Shown in pieces: positions 59,539 to 64,000 of a DNA stretch of 64,000 bases. The position numbers and the translations under genes are program-made. The stretch's first letter is position 1; each line of letters begins with the position of its first letter. Origin of the DNA: Haberlea rhodopensis (lineage: Eukaryota; Streptophyta; Magnoliopsida; Lamiales; Gesneriaceae); assembly GCA_907163345.1 (NCBI GenBank), contig CAJQUN010000023.1, forward strand, positions 6,458,598 to 6,522,597, written 5' to 3'. The notes beneath the pieces were generated by a model. The model did not search any database and was not told the origin of the DNA. It saw only the letters and a list, made by a program, of their open reading frames with translations.

Positions 59539-60743
59539 TGTTGAGTTTAATGCTTAATTTATCTCCGAATTATTTATGAGTTTTGATGATCAACAAAACT
59601 TGTGTTTATTATACTAATGTGTCTACTTAGTATACATGTTTAGATGGTTGAAAAGTGGATTGTTTGACGGAAATCAATTGTGCAAGGACTGGGCAGGATC
59701 GCCCCAGGCGATGGTGATCATCGCCCCAGGCAATGGCAGCCACTCAAGTCATCGCCACGCTCATCGACTGAAGCGACGCCGAGGACCGCGCGCATGGGGA
59801 GATCGCCTGAGGCGATGCAGAGTTCGCTTGTGGCGATGAAAATTTATGATCATTGAAGGCTACGTCATTGATTTTTGGTGACGAGGCGATCAGTACATCG
59901 CCTGAGTGTGTGAACGATTTTGACCTTTGGAGCGCGGCGATGGTGATCGCCCGAGGCGATGTCCGAGGCAATCTTGGAGTGATTCAAGCCTTAAGTGTAG
60001 GAACGGCTAGTAGGAGCATTTGGGGCCTTCTACACTATAAATATGGATGTTTTGGAGCATTTTGAAGATAAGAAACAAGAGGGTACACTACAAGAAAGCT
60101 TTGCTCAATCAAAATTATTCTAGCATTGCAAACTTCATACATTTGTGGTGTATTGGAGTTTGTAATTTATTTCTTGTGAGAGATCTTTGATTCTTCGTGT
60201 CGGTACACCGTGAAGGTGTTATTTGTTTATTGTAAGGTCCTCCAACACCGACGCAAGTTAGAAATTGTATAAGTCATCAACAAGTGAAGTTGGTGCAAGT
60301 GTGTGGCTATCCTTGGAGCCCTTAACGCCAGGAAGACTCGTGAAGAGTGTGGGTAACTCGGGAAGAGTTTGTGTGTGGCTATCCTTGGATCCCTTAAGGC
60401 CAAGAAGACTCGTGAAGAGTGTGTTACTCGGGAAGATGTGTTGTGGCTAACTTGGAGCCCTTAAGGCCAAGATCAAAGTTGTTCTAGTGGAACCTCGGTT
60501 GGACGTTTTCTAGCCGGGAAGAGGAGACGTAGGTGATTCATCGCCGAACTTCAATAACAAATATTTGTGTCGTTTATTGCTTTATTTACTTTACGCATTT
60601 ATTTATTTCTTCATATTGTTTATTGTTCGATTGACATCAAGTCTTCCACAGCGCAAACTCGACTTTTTGCAAATTCATTTTAAAACGCTAAAGTAGCCAA
60701 GGAACCTCATCCCCCCCCCCCCCCTCCTTCTTCGTTTCCAACA
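59539..60743 (+). mobile_element. Nested LTR, SIRE-like, probably solo
   Basis: About 1205 bp from TGTTGAGTTTAATGC to CGTTTCCAACA, with a C-run just before the end as in other SIRE-type LTRs. CATTG follows at 60744 and also ends the preceding flank (59536-59540), but the exact target duplication is uncertain because it overlaps the LTR start. The U3-like part has many ATCGCC/GGCGAT words (59697-59965). Confidence 0.65.
60301..60480 (+). repeat. Short direct repeats inside the nested LTR
   Basis: Two and a half copies of a 65-75-bp phrase: GTGTGGCTATCCTTGGA, CCCTTAAGGCCA, AGAAGACTCGTGAAGAGTGT, ACTCGGGAAGA. Only in this LTR. Confidence 0.7.
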
Positions 60744-61093
60744 CATTGATTACACATTCACTTATTCGATGCTCGCTTGTGAGCATTCTGATGTGTATAT
60801 GGGTTGTATAAAGGTTGTTAGATTCTCTTTTCATTCTTGGTTGCATGCAATTAATTATAGGGTATTGCATAATGAATTGAGAATAATATTGATGCATTGA
60901 GATGTGTATACTTCTGTTAGTTGAGTCGAGATGAGAAGAGACATTAAGAGAATTTATGTCGCAAATTTTATATACGTCATGCTATTGTTATTGAAGCATG
61001 TGATGAGAATTCCCTATTGTGATGAAAGTATGCACTAATAGAGATGATAAATGCACTAATGATGAGATTAGATGTTTGGGTCATTACACTCCC

Positions 61094-62272
61094 GGCTTCT
61101 AAATTCCATTTCGAATGAAATAAGACAAAGTTTGCTATATTTCAATTCTGCTCAAGAAGTCTAGATGGAATTATGCACAAGATTTGCACGCAGTGATGGT
61201 CCAAGAGTCTTCTAGTTAGAAAAAGGCATTAAGTTCCATGTCTCAAGGTTCTCAGTCTCTCACGCGATACTACAATTCTTTCAAATCTATTTGGGAAGAA
61301 TATGTGAATTATCATCAGATTTTTCAATTCACTTGTGGGGCTATGAGCAAATGTTCTTGCCAGATTCTTGAAGCATGTCAAACACACAACAAGGTGACAT
61401 TGTTTTGAAGTTTCTGGTGAGTTTACAAGATTCCTATGCAGCCATTAGGAATCCTATTTTATCAGTTTCTCCTCTACCATCATTGACCAAAGTTTACTCT
61501 CTGTTATTACAAGAGGAAAGTCAAAGGGCACTTCAACCTCAATCAAATATTTCCTTTGATTAACTGGCTATGATGGCAACTCACATGAATAAGGCTTCAT
61601 CTCAGCCTCTATCAACCACATACCCAATAGCTTTGATGGCTAAACATATGTACAATAAAGAACATTTACGTCCCAAGGGTTCACATTGTGGAGAAATGTT
61701 ACCAACTAATCGGTTATCCACCCAGATGGAAGGTCCTAAATGGCCAAGAATCAAACAAGACTCTATAGTAGCCAATCTTGTTTCCAGTTATTCTCCACTG
61801 GAAAGTCCTCAAGAGTTTTCTCAAGAACTATTCATTCAATTCATTGCTTTCACAATCTCAATCATGTCAAGATTGAACTCAGTATTCATCTGAGCCTCAT
61901 CCTCAGGCAGCTGTTGCATGGTTAAAGGTAACTTCACAGATAATGATAGTCTGGTGTTGTGTAATGTATTAACATCAATTTACACAAGTACTCATTATCC
62001 TATTTCAATAAGTGTTTATCTCCCGAATGGAGAAATCACTAGGGCAACACATATTGGAGATGTTCAAATCACTCCTAATCTTAAACTGGAAAATGTGTTA
62101 TGTGTCCCTAGTTTTAGATTTAATCTTAGTTCTGTATCTAAGATTACAATGTGTAATCCGATTGCTTTTCATTTTATTTTTGACCATAATTTCTTGCAGT
62201 ACGTAACTCACAAGAGAACGATTGGCTTGCTGAAATTCAAGATGGATTATATCATTTTGTTCTACCTACAAC
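61094..62272 (+). pseudogene. Copia gag (second part) and start of pol, decayed
   Basis: Continuation of the gag started at 57241. KALSSMSQGSQSLTRYYNSF (61224-61283), CGAMSKCSC and GDIVLKFLVSLQDSYAAIRN (open at 61375-61563), and LPSLTKVYSLLLQEESQRAL are clear. After a frame change near 61565 come a zinc-knuckle remnant (about 61688-61735), a GPKWPRIKQDS phrase and, from 61918, protease/GAG-pre-integrase sequence (LPNGEITRATHIGDVQITPN, NVLCVPSFRFNLSSVSK). It stops at 62272, where the Athila-like LTR is inserted. Non-functional. Confidence 0.8.
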
Positions 62273-63784
62273 TGATATGGTTGATTATTACGTGTATTTG
62301 GGCTTTGATTTATATATATTTTCGTGTAGATTCCTGGAAGATGTTATGCTTTTGGTAGTTATTTGATTGTTTCAGGAATCTAGGTGGAAAATGGAAGAAT
62401 TGAACTAGAATGAAGAAAACGGATCAAATCAAGCCAAGAAACGAAGAATTTGAGTTCTTGCATTCTCGATCAATCGGACAAGGAGGGCGATCGATCGACA
62501 GAGGCAGAAGTTTTGGCCAACATTAAATTTCTTAGCTCGATCGATCGGTCACACCAGCTCGATCGATCGACAATGGCAGAGAATTGGGCAAGAAAACGTG
62601 AAGAAGCTCGATCGATCGGAAGTCTCATCTCGATCGATCGAGCGAGGCCGAGAAATTCATACTCGGAAGCTGAAGGTGCTCGATCGATCGAGACTTATGC
62701 TCGATCGATCGAGACGGAGAATTTTCAGATTTTTAAGAGCTGGATTTGGTTTTGATTTTTGGAAACTCTTCCATATTCCCCCTCCTCTATAAATTAGGAA
62801 AAAAGACACGAAAATTGCATCCATTATTCTGAATACAATCAGACCTAAATAATTCTTTAGCCGCCTTTCATCTTCCCGGAACAAGAGAAGGTTGAAGAAT
62901 CCTTTGAAGTGCAAGGAAGGAAGAGAGAGAAGAAAGATCGGTCAACGTACGGAGTCGCTCCTACGTTTATCATATTTCTAAACTCTAGATTAATTTGATT
63001 TTCATATTTATTTGATGTTTTTGAGGTTGAGAGACGATTAAGCATCTTTTTAAATTTGATTTGAATTTAATCTAGTTTATTTTTTCAAGTTTAAGGAATT
63101 TTGTGTTTGAATCTTTGATTTGGTTGTGCTTGAGTGAATCAATATCTTTTGTTCATGAATTATATGCTTCATGCTATCAATGCCTAGCTACCTTTGATTG
63201 AATTTGTGAATTATAATTGAGATCCAGAGATGAAATTATAATACGCTAAAATAATTCATGTTGTATGTTTAAGATTTAGAACGAGAGATTAAATCACATA
63301 CGTGGTCACTTTAAATTGAAAGATTTAAAGATCAACGGTTTTCAAAGAGATTTATTCGGTATTAAATTGGGCTAAGTGAACGAGAGTTACTTGTGTCAAT
63401 TTATTACTAGTTTCAATATAGCTCGAGATAGTGTATTGATTATATTCGGAAATCCGTCACCTTAAGAATTGATTGATAAGTAATTGTTTTAACAAACAAA
63501 TCATTGACGAGAACACAATTGAACAAACATCTTGATAGATTTCTTGAGCGGAATTCCTTCGCATCTTCAAAGGCGTTGTTTTATTTTTAAGTCTTTAGTT
63601 TAATTAGTTAAATTATCATCTTTTTCGTAGGCTAAATATAGTTTTGCTAATTTTATTTGGTACTTATACATTAGTCCCTGTGGGTTCGACATCCTTTCAT
63701 ATATCACTATACTAAAACTTGACACCGTGTACTTGCGGTAGAATCGCTACACTGAGAATTAATTCTTTAAAATAAAAGCGATCA
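62273..63784 (+). mobile_element. 5' LTR of an Athila-like gypsy element
   Basis: 1512 bp from TGATATGG to AAAGCGATCA, homologous to the solo LTR at 28080-29572. It carries seven CGATCGATCG palindromes (62488-62712), a TATAAATTAG box (62788-62797), about 70 bp behind the last palindrome and well placed for U3, and the GTTCGACA...CTTGCGGTAGAATCGCT end part. The priming site follows directly. Confidence 0.9.
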
Positions 63785-63790
63785 AGTTTT

Positions 63791-63808
63791 TGGCGCCGTT
63801 GCCGGGGA
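63791..63808 (+). promoter_or_regulatory. Primer-binding site, complementary to Asp-tRNA
   Basis: TGGCGCCGTTGCCGGGGA, the priming site known from Athila-type gypsy elements. It sits six bases behind the LTR end and is unmutated. Confidence 0.95.
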
Positions 63809-63930
63809 CTAATTTCTATAATATCATACGAGATTAGTTAATTGTAATTTAGCAAATTTTTTTTTTATTATTTCATTCGAAAAAGAAAAAAAAAATTATA
63901 TATTTATTTTTGTTTTTGTTTTGTTTGTCA

Positions 63931-64000
63931 ATGAGGTACTTGGAGATGCTACATCAACAAGCCTTCACAAGCTTTGCCCAACAACGTTTCGAACCGTTCT
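63931..64000 (+). CDS. Start of Athila-like gag (continues beyond the window)
   Basis: The first ATG after the priming site opens a frame (MRYLEMLHQQAFTSFAQQRF) that is still open at the window edge. Being the first frame in a gypsy element with a clean 5' LTR and priming site, it is probably the beginning of gag. Only 23 codons are visible, so no domain can be shown. Confidence 0.4.
   Translation, partial: MRYLEMLHQQAFTSFAQQRFEPF

Larger units (their letters stand above)
57524..61088 (+). mobile_element. Solo gypsy LTR with CTCCC target duplication, itself carrying a nested LTR
   Basis: Starts TATAATGTCCGG (TGT mutated to TAT; compare TGTGATATCCGG at 29954 on the minus strand) and ends GGGTCATTACA. 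CTCCC flanks both sides (57519-57523 and 61089-61093), and the host gag resumes behind it. It holds ten CGATCGATCG palindromes at 58255-58505, a C-run (57922-57947), GC-rich phrases (58980-59090) and GCTCACCCC...GGAACAGGTAG (59375-59420). A second LTR (59539-60743) interrupts it. Confidence 0.85.

Noticed and set aside
62450..62755. Frames with repeated SIDRS/DRSR residues (also near 28200-28540, 27440-27790 and 58325-58519) as coding
   Set aside because: The repeated residues are only the translation of the CGATCGATCG motif inside LTRs, in several frames and both strands.

Overview
This is a repeat-dominated nuclear plant window, most likely from an asterid eudicot. The evidence is one typical R2R3-MYB gene with three exons, copia and gypsy LTR retrotransposons with plant-type priming sites, a plant pogo/Emigrant-like element, and a small fragment matching plant mitochondrial 18S rRNA. 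The style of the copia extra ORFs reminds me of Gesneriaceae/Lamiales, but that is an impression and not a result. There is no prokaryotic organisation, and nearly every coding trace is transposon-derived and broken. A 500-base run of N (47801-48300) marks an assembly gap.

Layout. 1-8322 is a three-level nest: the 3' end of a gypsy element (1-1268) sits inside the 3' extra ORF of a SIRE-like copia element (1269-4877), which sits inside a decayed Tork-like copia pol (4878-8322). 9382-24058 and 31066-43743 belong to a tandem segmental duplication. Each unit holds a pogo-like DNA transposon, a foldback repeat, a tandem array of an AT-rich unit of about 22-24 bp, a non-autonomous LTR element whose 3' LTR is split by a solo LTR, and a small Pro-rich/Cys-Gly-rich gene on the minus strand. 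That gene occurs three times: a pseudogene near 9.4 kb, a copy with a frameshifted tail near 23 kb and an open copy near 42.6 kb. Between the units (24-31 kb) lie copia fragments and a minus-strand gypsy LTR, split by a perfect solo LTR with its 5-bp target duplication.

43744-47800 is a minus-strand copia element that runs into the gap. 48301-53842 is the 3' half of a second SIRE-like copia element (reverse transcriptase, RNase H, extra ORF, 3' LTR). The only clearly intact host gene is the MYB transcription factor at 55276-56443. From 56814 a further copia element carries a solo gypsy LTR in its gag (57524-61088), which itself carries another LTR (59539-60743). An Athila-like gypsy element starts at 62273 and leaves the window just after its gag start.

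The two most unusual signals are these. First, a 650-bp patchwork insertion (33841-34491) in one duplicate copy is made of mitochondrial-looking pieces separated by direct and inverted copies of one motif of about 27 bp. Second, a palindromic CGATCGATCG motif is clustered inside the LTRs of at least four unrelated retrotransposon families.

The genes do not form a pathway. What the window records is an order of events: pogo inactivation and LTR nesting came before the segmental duplication, and further solo LTRs, a local LTR duplication and the mitochondrial patchwork came after it.
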